Origin: Anaerobacillus alkaliphilus | GTDB lineage: Bacteria > Bacillota > Bacilli > Bacillales > Anaerobacillaceae | Assembly: GCF_004116265.1 (NCBI RefSeq) | Contig: NZ_QOUX01000037.1 | Span: forward strand, 1-64,000 | DNA: 64,000 nucleotides | Direction: 5' to 3' | Shown here: in pieces, positions 17,106 through 25,820 of the stretch | How positions within the stretch are numbered: the first letter of the stretch is position 1 | Layout: every line of letters begins with the position of its first letter | The notes under the pieces: generated by a model | The model's database searches: none | Seen by the model: only the letters and a program-made list of their open reading frames with translations | What the model was told of the DNA's origin: nothing | Program-made: the position numbers and the translations under genes

Positions 17106-18272
17106 TTAATTGGAAGACAATTCGCTTCTGGATCTTGTTATATAGACTCTAAAGATGATAAAGGCAAACAATGATAATAAGATACCCGAAATATACGGTA
17201 AACCAACTGCAATCGAATATAGTAAGCCACCAAGTACTGGTCCAAATATTCTTCCTAAAGAGTCAAATGAGGATAAATATCCAGTAGCCATTCCGTATCC
17301 TGCTTTAGATTTCTTTGTTAATAAAGAGGAAACACTAGGTCGGATAACACCATTACCTATCCCAAAAATAGCTAGGAAAATAGCTGCGGTAGTGAAGTCC
17401 TGAATTAGTAGGATCAGTCCGAAGCCAGTAGCGGATATAAGTATACCAGCTTGAATGATCCGAGCTTCTCCAAATCTCTTAGTCAATTTCCCCATTAACC
17501 CTTGTACAACTGCGCTAGCTAGTCCCATGATCATAAAGATATATCCAAGAGTGACTGAATCTAGGCCTGCCCTTTTGGCTGCATAATAGGCAAAGGTTGC
17601 CTCTAAGCCGGATAACGAAAGAGAAACAAACAATTGTAAAAAATATAGCATAGACAATGGCCCACGAATAGCTGTTGTCCATGGTGCTTTCTCTTTTTTC
17701 GCGTCCTTACTCTGTGAAGGCTCTAATGATTCCTTTAAGACAAAGAAAACAAAAAATAAAGTGAGTAGCGACAAAACACCGGAAATATAAAACGGAGTAT
17801 GTATATTAATGTTTGTAAAAACACCACCGATTGCAGGTCCAAAGATAAAACCAAGGCCAGTAGCAGCTCCGATAATTCCCATTCCCTTTCCACGATCTTC
17901 TTCTGATGTAATATCTGCAACATAAGCCATTACGGTTGGCATGTTAGCAGATGACAATATCCCACCAACAATTCTCGCAGCAAACAACATCCATAGCTGA
18001 GTAGAAACTGCCAGCATAAAGAAAGAGATAGAGAGACCTAAAATACCAATCATGATTACTGGCTTTCGACCAATTCGGTCAGAAAGTCTGCCCCACATAG
18101 GAGCAAAGATAAACTGCATTAGGGAATAGGTAGCCATAAGTAGTCCAAGCTGGGTAGGCGAAGCCCCAAGTTCTTCTGCATAAAATGGAAGGACTGGAAT
18201 AATAATTCCGAAGCCAACCATCACAAGGAACATTACGGCAAAAAGTACGGGTAATGCTTTTGTTTGTTTCAA
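17106..18272 (-). CDS. major facilitator superfamily drug-efflux-type transporter
   Basis: 388 aa, TTG start at 18272 preceded by GAAGGTGG; longer upstream readings lack an RBS. Twelve hydrophobic helices are predicted. The MFS signature between TM2 and TM3 is GRLSDRIGRKP. Motif C of drug:H+ antiporters is seen as GLGFIFGPAIGG in TM5. Both point to the DHA1 antiporter family (TetA/Bmr-like) in the cytoplasmic membrane. The substrate cannot be told. Monocistronic, with no adjacent regulator. Confidence 0.85.
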   Translation of the reverse strand: MKQTKALPVLFAVMFLVMVGFGIIIPVLPFYAEELGASPTQLGLLMATYSLMQFIFAPMWGRLSDRIGRKPVIMIGILGLSISFFMLAVSTQLWMLFAARIVGGILSSANMPTVMAYVADITSEEDRGKGMGIIGAATGLGFIFGPAIGGVFTNINIHTPFYISGVLSLLTLFFVFFVLKESLEPSQSKDAKKEKAPWTTAIRGPLSMLYFLQLFVSLSLSGLEATFAYYAAKRAGLDSVTLGYIFMIMGLASAVVQGLMGKLTKRFGEARIIQAGILISATGFGLILLIQDFTTAAIFLAIFGIGNGVIRPSVSSLLTKKSKAGYGMATGYLSSFDSLGRIFGPVLGGLLYSIAVGLPYISGILLSLFAFIIFRVYITRSRSELSSN

Positions 18273-18370
18273 TATAATTCCACCTTCTTGATAAAGATAA
18301 ATCAAAGAAATTATACCATAAGAGAATATGGAATAGCACATTAGAGACAAGGTAAATCCCTCAGTGAGTT

Positions 18371-18397
18371 AAAAAAGACCACTCAAAATGAGTGGTC
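18371..18397 (-). terminator. terminator of the YjcZ-like gene
   Basis: 8-bp stem GACCACTC/GAGTGGTC with a 5-nt loop. On the minus strand it is followed by six T. Confidence 0.75.
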
Positions 18398-18411
18398 ATT
18401 ACTACATTGAT

Positions 18412-18486
18412 TTAGGCAATATATGCTGATCCAACGATCACTAAAAGAATGAACAGCACGACGATTAAAGTAAAGCTGTTATGCAT
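18412..18486 (-). CDS. YjcZ-type sporulation small membrane peptide
   Basis: 24 aa, beginning MHNSFTLIVVLFILLVIVGS. The ATG at 18486 follows GGAGGTGTTATAG, an excellent RBS, and the gene has its own terminator. The single hydrophobic helix with the FxLIVVLFILLxIVG core is the hallmark of the YjcZ/YdgA family of tiny Bacillus spore-associated peptides, which usually have a Gly/Tyr/Cys-rich head; that head is missing here. Its function is unknown even in B. subtilis. Confidence 0.8.
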   Translation of the reverse strand: MHNSFTLIVVLFILLVIVGSAYIA

Positions 18487-18645
18487 TCTATAACACCTCC
18501 CTTTTGTGTTACAATAATACCTTATGTAGGGAAGCGAAAATTGAGTGGGCGACTACCCATTTTTGGGCTAATTAATGAAATTGCCGTTTCGTTTCAAAGA
18601 TGTGAAAATTTTTATTTAGCTTTTCTTACTTGAATCAATATTCTT

Positions 18646-19491
18646 TCAATTTAGTATCTTAGAGTATGGTCTTAACCTTTTCACCAGCTCCGCTGAAATA
18701 ATTAAAAAAAGAACGGGAAGTAATGCAAAGATAGGTGGAGTCCAATAGTTATTAAGTGTTAGAACACCGATTTGTTCTAAATGAAAAAATGACAACCACT
18801 GTACAACATAAAGAACGAAAATTAGCAATGGTCGATAGAAATAGCCGATAATAAACGTACTAATTATTGCACTTATAAACCAATATAGGGCATCAAAAGC
18901 AACATGACTTTGTATCTTATCTGTGAACCAATTGACGGTAAATTGGTGGCTACCATTCAATACAATAACTAAATAAATGATTGTATGATTAATGATGTTA
19001 ATTGTTAAATATATGTTCATCCACTGAAGCCATTTAGGTGGGTTATCTAGTTGTTTACTCCACCATTTTCCGATTAGGAAACCAATAATAAGTAGTATCC
19101 CTGTGTAAGGAGTTTGCCACCAGTTCTGTTCATATGCCCCGACATATAGAAAGAATTCTTCAATTGCCATAAACATTACCGAAAAACCAATGATCCAATA
19201 AAAATTCAGGTGAAAAGCTACAATACACATGGCAACTGTAGGTATCGTAATTCCTTGAGAGATAATAGCTCCAAGGAGTGTATCGTACCACAGATCATTA
19301 ATTACTCCCGGATAATAGTTATAAGAATGAAATAAGGCCAGAATAACATACTCAAGTAGATAGGAAAGTCCCGCAACCACTAAGAAAATCATCAACATTT
19401 TTCTACGTGGTTCTTTTGTTTTATAGATAGTAAAAAGGAACAATAACAACCCTAATATAGCTAAGATGATAAACCACCATAAATTACTCAT
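18646..19491 (-). CDS. multi-pass membrane protein of unknown function
   Basis: 281 aa, ATG at 19491. Seven to eight hydrophobic helices are spread over the whole length, with short loops rich in Trp and Tyr (for example EQNWWQTPYTG). Many bacilli have hypothetical membrane proteins of this kind, but I do not recognise a named family with certainty. No charged catalytic motif, signal peptide or extracytoplasmic domain is seen. It lies alone on the minus strand, divergent from the following small membrane gene. Confidence 0.65.
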   Translation of the reverse strand: MSNLWWFIILAILGLLLFLFTIYKTKEPRRKMLMIFLVVAGLSYLLEYVILALFHSYNYYPGVINDLWYDTLLGAIISQGITIPTVAMCIVAFHLNFYWIIGFSVMFMAIEEFFLYVGAYEQNWWQTPYTGILLIIGFLIGKWWSKQLDNPPKWLQWMNIYLTINIINHTIIYLVIVLNGSHQFTVNWFTDKIQSHVAFDALYWFISAIISTFIIGYFYRPLLIFVLYVVQWLSFFHLEQIGVLTLNNYWTPPIFALLPVLFLIISAELVKRLRPYSKILN

Positions 19492-19619
19492 TTCATGACT
19501 CCTAGTAGAATAGATAAAGTTTAGTAACTTAAGTTTCCCATTGGCACAACTATTTCATACTTTATTTTGAATGAAACCTCTTCTTCAATTAAACGTCCAA
19601 TACTTAGAGGTGAATGTTT

Positions 19620-19871
19620 ATGAAAGAATTTTACTATTTTGGCGTTTTTCTTTTCATAGTATGGATAGGTTATTGTGTTTACGGTTTTTTAACATTTGTG
19701 GAAATGGAAATTTTTCTCGTTCTCTATGCTGGGGTGATTGGAATTATCGTTTTTCCCTTTTACTTTTCAATCTTGTTTTTTTGGAATAAATCCAAGAAGA
19801 GTGTTAATGTTTTAGTTGGACTATTTGTAATAGTCGTAGTGTCGGTTATAGCTTTTTCAATAATAAATTAA
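19620..19871 (+). CDS. small membrane protein, three helices
   Basis: 83 aa from the ATG at 19620, which has AGAGGTG at proper spacing; the ATG at 19614 is too close to it. Almost entirely hydrophobic (about residues 4-25, 30-52 and 60-82), separated by NKSKKS-type basic loops. No recognisable family. It precedes a lipoprotein gene by about 80 nt and may be cotranscribed with it. Confidence 0.55.
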   Translation: MKEFYYFGVFLFIVWIGYCVYGFLTFVEMEIFLVLYAGVIGIIVFPFYFSILFFWNKSKKSVNVLVGLFVIVVVSVIAFSIIN

Positions 19872-19949
19872 TATAAAAAAATAATGAAACCTTTTTCCAT
19901 TATTTGGCGACTTATGGTTTGTAAATAATGAGAAAAAGGAGAAATTGGT

Positions 19950-20831
19950 ATGAGAAGATTACTATTTTTATTTCTATTCGTATTACTTCCACTATTTGGA
20001 TGTGCTAATAGTGAAAAAACCTCAGGTGAAGTAACGAAAGAAAATAATGAAACGGTCGTTAAGAGTGAGGTTGCATATTTAGAAGATCGCCTCGAAGCCA
20101 CAACATTGTATGAAAATGAAATATACGGATTTACGGTTTCATTTCCAAATACCTGGGATGGTAAGTATGAGGTTGAAGAAAGTGAAGAAGCAACGAAGTT
20201 CTTTTACAAGTCACAAGTAGACGGACGAGCAGAACTAGTCACCATTTATGTAGTAGATGAAACGGAATGGGAGCAAGATGAATATGGCCAACTAAGATAT
20301 CTTGCAACGAGTAATGGTTCTGTCTATTATTTTGTGCTTCCACTTGACGTTCCATACTCGAACGAGAATGAGATTAAAGAGTATAGTCAAATGGTTGTTG
20401 AAGCTCGCACAGCAATGAGCACATTTCAATTAAGAGATGCTAAAATTAGTGGTAGTCCAATGGTAGCACTAGATTTATTTTTTCGTGGGTTTCAAACTGA
20501 AAATTATGAGTTAGCAGCGCAGTTCTATGGTGGCGAATACGAGTGGATCTACGAGAAAGTAAAGCAATATCGAGAGGTTTCTTTAGAAGACAGCCCCGGA
20601 ATTTTGCGTGGATTTATTGAAGAGCTTGGTGGAGAAGTAACGTACATTTCTGAAGTACATGAGATAAAATATATAGATGAACATGATTGGTATCAGTTCC
20701 TCGTCAGTCTTGTAACTGACGATGGAAAGCCTTATGTTTCATTTGGAGATGAAGGTCCTTTGGCATTTCATGTGAAGGCAATTGATGGAACCTTTAAAGT
20801 GTTAGATTTACCGTCTATCACATTGAAATAA
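19950..20831 (+). CDS. hypothetical lipoprotein
   Basis: 293 aa, ATG preceded by AAAAAGGAGAAATTGGT. The signal peptide MRRLLFLFLFVLLPLFGC ends in a lipobox with the cysteine at 18, so it is anchored on the outer face of the membrane. A low-complexity Glu/Thr linker follows, then a region with GFTVSFPNTWDGKYEVEE, typical of surface proteins with a photosystem-II PsbP/YjgF-like fold (weak). The C-terminal half resembles small DUF4829-like or NTF2-like domains only loosely. Function unknown. A terminator follows at 20839. Confidence 0.7.
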   Translation: MRRLLFLFLFVLLPLFGCANSEKTSGEVTKENNETVVKSEVAYLEDRLEATTLYENEIYGFTVSFPNTWDGKYEVEESEEATKFFYKSQVDGRAELVTIYVVDETEWEQDEYGQLRYLATSNGSVYYFVLPLDVPYSNENEIKEYSQMVVEARTAMSTFQLRDAKISGSPMVALDLFFRGFQTENYELAAQFYGGEYEWIYEKVKQYREVSLEDSPGILRGFIEELGGEVTYISEVHEIKYIDEHDWYQFLVSLVTDDGKPYVSFGDEGPLAFHVKAIDGTFKVLDLPSITLK

Positions 20832-20838
20832 TAGGGTT

Positions 20839-20871
20839 GAGGCAAAGAATCGTTGCCTCTTCTTTTTTTTG
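20839..20871 (+). terminator. terminator
   Basis: 7-bp stem GAGGCAA/TTGCCTC followed by TTCTTTTTTTT, directly after the lipoprotein gene. Confidence 0.85.
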
Positions 20872-20983
20872 TTCATTATTATCATAAAATAGTCGGAATT
20901 TCGGGGGAAAGGTAGGTTTACTTCCCTATCTAAACGTTGTAGTGTTAAAAATAATAACTCCTTTTTTAGAAAGGATTTGCCCT

Positions 20984-22204
20984 ATGAGAAAATTATTAGA
21001 GCTTACAAATGTCGTTGAAGTAGAGACCTTGCAAAAAATTCAAGATGACTTTTCAGAAGCTACAGGATTTGCTGCAATTACCGTTGATTATCGTGGAAAA
21101 CCTTTTACGAGGCATAGTGGTTGTTCGAAATACTGTTCAATTATCAGGTATCGTAAGGATACAAAAGATTTATGCGGAAAATGTGATTCAAGAGCAGGTT
21201 TAGAAGCGGCCCGTACCGGAGAACCATATATCTATATGTGTCATTCTGGCTTCGTTGATTTTGCAGCACCTATCATCGTTAATGGCCAGTATTTAGGTTC
21301 CATTATGGGTGGCCAGGTAGTAAGTGCGGATCAAACATCTAATCTAGAATATATTATTGATGAAACGCTTGATATTGAAGAAGACGATGAGTTGATTGAA
21401 GCCTACACCCAAATTCCGATTGTACCAATGAAAAAGATTAAAGCTGCAGCACATCTTATGTTTACGATCGCAAATAAGATCGCTCAAAAAGGTTACGTCA
21501 ATGTTATGCAAAAGGAATTACATGAGCAATCGCTTCAGCTAGTTCAGTCTAAAATAACGAAGGCCAATCTAGAAATGGCCTTAAGGACATCTGAACGAAA
21601 GACACTACAGTCACAAGTAAATCGACAATTTTTAATTCAAACACTAAATACTGTTGGTAGCTTATCCTACCTTGAAAAGGCTCCGAAGACAGAAGAGGCA
21701 ACATTCACACTCTTAGACCTTGTAAAATATTTTGTTTCGAATATTGGTAAAGATGTATCAATAATAGAAGAATTTGAGTATTTACATAATTATTTATTTT
21801 TACAACAAATTCGGTTAGGTGAGCGCTTCTCTTATGAATTGGTAGTTGATGAAAGTGCTAAAAATTTGATTATCCCATCCATGATCATTCAGCCTATTGT
21901 TGAGAATGCAATCGTACATGGTGTTGAAATGAAGTCAGGCAAAGTAAACGTCCTAGTATCTATCAAATTAATCAATAAAACAATAGAAATTAGAGTGAAA
22001 GATAATGGAGTTGGGATGCATGAACATCAGATTGAAGGTATTTTAGAGCTGAGTGGTAGAGAGATAGTTAAGGAAATGAATTTGAAGGTATTGAAGCAGA
22101 GATTAATAGATAGATACGGTATTCGCGCGCAGATAACTATAGATAGTGAAGAAAAGCTTGGCACAGATGTGACTGTTAGGATACCTGTTTTTGATGGTGA
22201 TTAA
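20984..22204 (+). CDS. PocR-domain sensor, LytS-type histidine-kinase fold lacking the phospho-histidine
   Basis: 406 aa; ATG at 20984 with GAAAGGA upstream. Residues 1-165 form a PocR ligand-binding domain with its conserved cysteines (SGCSKYC, CGKCDSRAGL, YMCHSG). Residues 200-400 show a His_kinase/HATPase_c fold: IIQPIVENAIVHGV (N box) and DNGVGM (G1). The H box, normally NPHFLFN, is NRQFLIQ here: the phosphoacceptor His is Gln at about position 215, and Pro and Asn are also lost. Autophosphorylation at the usual site is therefore impossible, although ATP binding may persist. No membrane helix, so it is cytoplasmic. It is cotranscribed with the AraC-type response regulator 15 nt downstream. 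Confidence 0.85.
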   Translation: MRKLLELTNVVEVETLQKIQDDFSEATGFAAITVDYRGKPFTRHSGCSKYCSIIRYRKDTKDLCGKCDSRAGLEAARTGEPYIYMCHSGFVDFAAPIIVNGQYLGSIMGGQVVSADQTSNLEYIIDETLDIEEDDELIEAYTQIPIVPMKKIKAAAHLMFTIANKIAQKGYVNVMQKELHEQSLQLVQSKITKANLEMALRTSERKTLQSQVNRQFLIQTLNTVGSLSYLEKAPKTEEATFTLLDLVKYFVSNIGKDVSIIEEFEYLHNYLFLQQIRLGERFSYELVVDESAKNLIIPSMIIQPIVENAIVHGVEMKSGKVNVLVSIKLINKTIEIRVKDNGVGMHEHQIEGILELSGREIVKEMNLKVLKQRLIDRYGIRAQITIDSEEKLGTDVTVRIPVFDGD

Positions 22205-22219
22205 GAAAGGGTGAAGTCA

Positions 22220-22933
22220 ATGTTAAAGGTAGTTATTGCTGACTTAGAACCAATTCAGAGAAAGTGTATTAAAGCGCTTCTTCAAGAAAGATATCGAAGG
22301 CAAGTCGTTGTTCTTGAAACTGATAATGGTCAAGAGGCATGTGAGTACGTAGAAAAAGACAACATTGATTTAGTAATTATGGATCATCGTTTAACTGGTA
22401 TGAACGGTCTAACATCAGCTGTTGAGATGAGAAGACATAATCCCCTTCAGAAACTAATGGTATTTACAATGGAAGAAGATCCACAACTAAAAAAATCATT
22501 CAACAAGCTAGGGGTTAAGCAATATATAAAGAAACCATCAAGACCTCGAATATTAATTGACTTAATCAGTAAGGGACTTTCTGAGACGCCACAACTCCCC
22601 GCACGTAAAGTCACGTTGAAGATAAGCGAAATCGTTCAATTTATTGAGGGGAATTTGAACCGAGACTTAACGTTAACCTATGTAGCAGAAAAAATGAACC
22701 TTAGTTCTTACTATTTAAGTAAGATGTTTAAGAAAGAGCTAGGGGTTAACTTTGTTAAATATGTAACGGATCGGAAAATGGAGAAGGCAAAAGAACTCTT
22801 GAAGAATTTTGATGTTCCTATTATTAACATCGCATTTGCGATAGGGTATGCAGAACCTAGTTATTTTACGAAGGTTTTTAAACGGGTTGAAAATATGACT
22901 CCTAGTCAGTATCGCAATCAATTTTATCGTTAG
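22220..22933 (+). CDS. response regulator with AraC-type DNA-binding domain
   Basis: 237 aa; the ATG at 22220 follows AAAGGG, and a GTG at 22211 is less likely. Receiver domain 1-120: phosphoacceptor Asp55 in LVIMDHRL, switch Thr in VFTMEE and Lys in YIKKP are present. The N-terminal acidic pair is reduced to IADLEP (one Asp, second acid shifted), so metal binding may be altered. AraC domain 135-237: two helix-turn-helix units, ending PSYFTKVFKRVENMTPSQYR. The order matches YesN-like regulators. It partners the PocR sensor above. Targets are not apparent; no adjacent catabolic operon is seen. Confidence 0.88.
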   Translation: MLKVVIADLEPIQRKCIKALLQERYRRQVVVLETDNGQEACEYVEKDNIDLVIMDHRLTGMNGLTSAVEMRRHNPLQKLMVFTMEEDPQLKKSFNKLGVKQYIKKPSRPRILIDLISKGLSETPQLPARKVTLKISEIVQFIEGNLNRDLTLTYVAEKMNLSSYYLSKMFKKELGVNFVKYVTDRKMEKAKELLKNFDVPIINIAFAIGYAEPSYFTKVFKRVENMTPSQYRNQFYR

Positions 22934-22937
22934 TCAT

Positions 22938-22971
22938 AGAAAAGAAGTAGTGGATGCACTACTTCTTTTCT
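22938..22971. terminator. bidirectional terminator
   Basis: Perfect 15-bp stem AGAAAAGAAGTAGTG/CACTACTTCTTTTCT around a 4-nt loop, between converging genes. Confidence 0.8.
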
Positions 22972-22982
22972 GTAGCTGATTA

Positions 22983-23636
22983 TCAGATAATCGTCGATGT
23001 ACCCGTTCCACCATGGTGCAGAAGAAAGTAGTCTTTGATTTCTTCTGTAATTGAATTGAGGCTTTCCTGCGGAAGTTCAGGATGAAAATAGATAATTTGC
23101 AGAGCGTTCTTTGTTTCTGGTGTTACCATAGTCCGTTTCGAGTCAACAATTGGACTACCGAAAGGTCCTATTTTATCAGCTGATAAAAGTTTACTCTTCA
23201 TATTTGTTTCTCGATTATTTATGGCTTCATATAAATCGTTTTCATCTCCTACACGAATTTCAATTGGAAGTGAAAGTTTATCAAAATCATAGATCCCAAT
23301 TGGGATAGCGTATTTTATAGAAAATAAATTGTTCACATCAGCGGCAGAATGAATGCTAGGTACAGGGTCTCCTTTTAAAACTCTACGCAGAAGTGCTTCT
23401 GAGGAAGGACGGTATTTTGATGGATCAGTGCCAATCATCTTAAATAACTGACGCCCCTCTTTGATGCCAACAATGTCAGTAACATTTTGGTACAATTGTT
23501 GCCTGTCACATATTGCCTTTACATCCAACTGTATTTCACTTGAAGAATGATGTACATTTATATTAGAATAAGAAATTACGCCGACTTTAAAATTAGGCGC
23601 TAAAGTTTTCAATTCTTCATGAATTGTTATAATCAA
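22983..23636 (-). CDS. B3/4 (PheRS beta-editing-like) domain protein
   Basis: About 217 aa. The TTG at 23636 has TAGGTGA upstream; a GTG at 23645 overlaps that RBS. The sequence carries the B3/4 features GTDPSKYRPSSEALLRRVLKG, SIHSAADVNN and the GPFGSPIVDSKRT segment. Stand-alone B3/4 proteins resemble the editing domain of phenylalanyl-tRNA synthetase and are thought to act on mischarged tRNA or amino acid derivatives, but their role in bacilli is not established. It ends HHGGTGTSTII. It converges with the response regulator. Confidence 0.82.
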   Translation of the reverse strand: MIITIHEELKTLAPNFKVGVISYSNINVHHSSSEIQLDVKAICDRQQLYQNVTDIVGIKEGRQLFKMIGTDPSKYRPSSEALLRRVLKGDPVPSIHSAADVNNLFSIKYAIPIGIYDFDKLSLPIEIRVGDENDLYEAINNRETNMKSKLLSADKIGPFGSPIVDSKRTMVTPETKNALQIIYFHPELPQESLNSITEEIKDYFLLHHGGTGTSTII

Positions 23637-23772
23637 AATAGTCACCTACACATTTTATATTTTCTAGAACATCCACTGGGTAAGGACAAATTGCCCAGAA
23701 TGTCCATAAGTGGTGCCTGACACCGATATTTTACCATAAAATACCTGATAATAAAATAAAGGAGGGACTTCA

Positions 23773-24915
23773 GTGACACTTGCCCAATTAAAAGAAGAAA
23801 TCATTGCATATAGTAGCAGTATCGGAATAGATAAAATTGGCTTTGCTTCTGCTGATCCCTTTGTCGAGTTAAAAGAAAGACTTATTACGCAACAAAACTT
23901 AGGATACCAGTCAGGTTTTGAGGAAAAGAATATTGATAAAAGAGTTTATCCAGACTTAGTTCTACCAGAAGCTAAATCAATTATTGCAATTGCTTTAGCA
24001 TATCCCTCAAAAATGAAAAATGCGCCATTAAGTAAAAGAGATGAACGGCGAGGTCTATTTTGCCGGGCATCTTGGGGGGAAGATTATCATACGATACTAA
24101 AACAAAAGTTAGTTCTACTCCAAAGTTTTATTCTAGAAAAGGTTCCAACTGCAAAGGTTGTCTCAATGGTTGATACAGGAGAACTAAGTGATCGAGCAGT
24201 CGCAGAGCGAGCCGGAATTGGGTGGAGCGGGAAGAACTGTTCCATTATTACAAAGGAATTTGGCTCTTACGTATATTTAGGGGAGATGATCACTACAATC
24301 CCACTTCCGCCTGATACGCCAATTGCTGATCAATGTGGTAGTTGTACAAAATGTATTGATGCTTGTCCAACGGGGGCAATTGTTCAAGGTGGTCAATTAG
24401 ACTCAAATAAATGTATCGCATTTCTAACACAAACAAAAACTTTTTTAGCAGATGAATATAGAGAGAAGCTAGGTAATCGAATATATGGATGTGACACTTG
24501 CCAACAGGTTTGTCCTGAAAACAAAGGAAAGGATTTTCACTTGCATGAAGAAATGGAACCAGATCCTGAGGTTGTGAAACCGTTACTAAAGGAACTTTTA
24601 TTCATAAGTAATCGAGACTTTAAAGAAAAATTCGGTTCTCTGTCTGGGGCTTGGCGAGGAAAAAAACCTCTTCAAAGGAATGCAATAATTGGAATTGCAC
24701 ATTATAAAGATCAGACAGCTATAGGTGACCTTGAAAAACTATTAAAGGAAGATACAAGGCCAGTCATTAGAGGTACAGCAGCATGGGCAATTGGGAAAAT
24801 AGGCACAGATCAGTCCAAGATCATCCTAAATGCGGCGAAAGAGAGAGAAAAAGACGCAGATGTGGTAGCTGAGATTGAAAAAGGGCTGAATTTGCTCAAA
24901 AATCAGAAAATTTAG
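23773..24915 (+). CDS. queG: epoxyqueuosine reductase
   Basis: 380 aa, GTG start with AAAGGAGGG. Cobalamin- and Fe-S-dependent reductase for the last step of queuosine synthesis in tRNA (epoxyqueuosine to queuosine). It shows the N-terminal DUF1730 region and two ferredoxin-like 4Fe-4S motifs, CGSCTKCIDACPTG and CDTCQQVCPEN. The C-terminal HEAT-repeat tail (about 300-380, RGTAAWAIGKIG) is found in Bacillus QueG (YhbA). The queG - yhbB - trmL - prkA - yhbH order resembles the yhb region of B. subtilis. Confidence 0.95.
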   Translation: MTLAQLKEEIIAYSSSIGIDKIGFASADPFVELKERLITQQNLGYQSGFEEKNIDKRVYPDLVLPEAKSIIAIALAYPSKMKNAPLSKRDERRGLFCRASWGEDYHTILKQKLVLLQSFILEKVPTAKVVSMVDTGELSDRAVAERAGIGWSGKNCSIITKEFGSYVYLGEMITTIPLPPDTPIADQCGSCTKCIDACPTGAIVQGGQLDSNKCIAFLTQTKTFLADEYREKLGNRIYGCDTCQQVCPENKGKDFHLHEEMEPDPEVVKPLLKELLFISNRDFKEKFGSLSGAWRGKKPLQRNAIIGIAHYKDQTAIGDLEKLLKEDTRPVIRGTAAWAIGKIGTDQSKIILNAAKEREKDADVVAEIEKGLNLLKNQKI

Positions 24916-24977
24916 CTGTGGTCAACAATAATAGAGTCAAGTACTATTAAGACAAGAGGATTGAAAGAGGGGATAGT

Positions 24978-25508
24978 ATGGAAAAAAGATCAGCCATTTA
25001 CTATAACGAAATGGATAGCCCACTTGGTCCGTTAACCGTCGTATGTAGCGATTTAGGAGTTTGTTTAATTGAATTCGGATCCATAGATCAAACGTTAGCA
25101 ACGATAAAAGTGTGGATGAAAAAGAACTATATTCGAGCAAACCTGTCTATTAGTCCAGAAGATACTGAACCAGTTGTTACTCAATTAAACGAGTATTTCA
25201 CTGGAAAACGCCTTAAATTCGATCTTCCAATAGATCTTATCGGAACAAAGTTTCAATGTTTAGTTTGGGAAGCGCTAAAAAAAATTGAGTATGGTGAAAC
25301 TAAGAGTTATAAGCAAATCGCTCAGGAAATTGGTGCTCCAAAAGCTGTTCGAGCAATTGGGGGTGCCAATAATAAAAACCCAATTCCGATTATCATTCCA
25401 TGTCACCGGGTGATTGGAAGCAATGGTGCTCTCGTTGGTTATGGTGGTGGAGTAGATAAGAAAGAGATATTGTTAGAAATTGAGGGTGCAATTAAAAAAA
25501 TATCTTAA
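24978..25508 (+). CDS. ogt: methylated-DNA-protein-cysteine methyltransferase
   Basis: 176 aa, ATG preceded by GAGGGGATAGT. Suicide DNA-repair enzyme that moves O6-alkyl groups from guanine to its own cysteine. The active-site motif is IIPCHRVIG near residue 148, preceded by the helix-turn-helix segment YGETKSYKQIAQEIGAPKAVRAIG. The N-terminal ribonuclease-H-like domain is short, as in Ogt. It is 60 nt after queG and may be cotranscribed. A terminator follows immediately. Confidence 0.95.
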   Translation: MEKRSAIYYNEMDSPLGPLTVVCSDLGVCLIEFGSIDQTLATIKVWMKKNYIRANLSISPEDTEPVVTQLNEYFTGKRLKFDLPIDLIGTKFQCLVWEALKKIEYGETKSYKQIAQEIGAPKAVRAIGGANNKNPIPIIIPCHRVIGSNGALVGYGGGVDKKEILLEIEGAIKKIS

Positions 25509-25535
25509 AAACTACGCAGTGCGTAGTTTTTTCTT
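25508..25535 (+). terminator. terminator of ogt
   Basis: Perfect 10-bp stem AAAACTACGC/GCGTAGTTTT with an AGT loop and T run. Repeat element copy 1 starts within 7 nt of its end. Confidence 0.88.
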
Positions 25536-25541
25536 TTGGTA

Positions 25542-25735
25542 AGGCTTTTTTTGCAAAGTTGGTTGCTTTCGTAAAAATCCCAAAAGCCGGATTTTTACAC
25601 AAATTACTAAGAATTCACCACTAATTTAGTAAGTAATGCTCTTTTCTTACATAATTTATTGGCTGATATCTTCATCTAAGGTATTTTTCCAATAATTTTA
25701 GGATAGAAAAGCCACAATGTTTACGAAAAGAGCCT
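25542..25735 (+). mobile_element. 194-bp miniature inverted-repeat element, copy 1
   Basis: Starts AGGCTTTTTTTGCAAAGTTG and ends TTTACGAAAAGAGCCT. The ends are imperfect inverted repeats of about 28 bp. It is flanked by the 6-bp target duplication TTGGTA (25536-25541 and 25736-25741). Inside is a perfect 10-bp hairpin GTAAAAATCC/GGATTTTTAC. No ORF. It lies just after the ogt terminator, in the same orientation as copies 2 and 3. Confidence 0.9.
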
Positions 25736-25820
25736 TTGGTAAAGATTGTACTCATCATGTAACCCACATAATCCTCATACATTTAATTTAGGACGTAATA
25801 CAATGGAGGAGGAGTATAGG

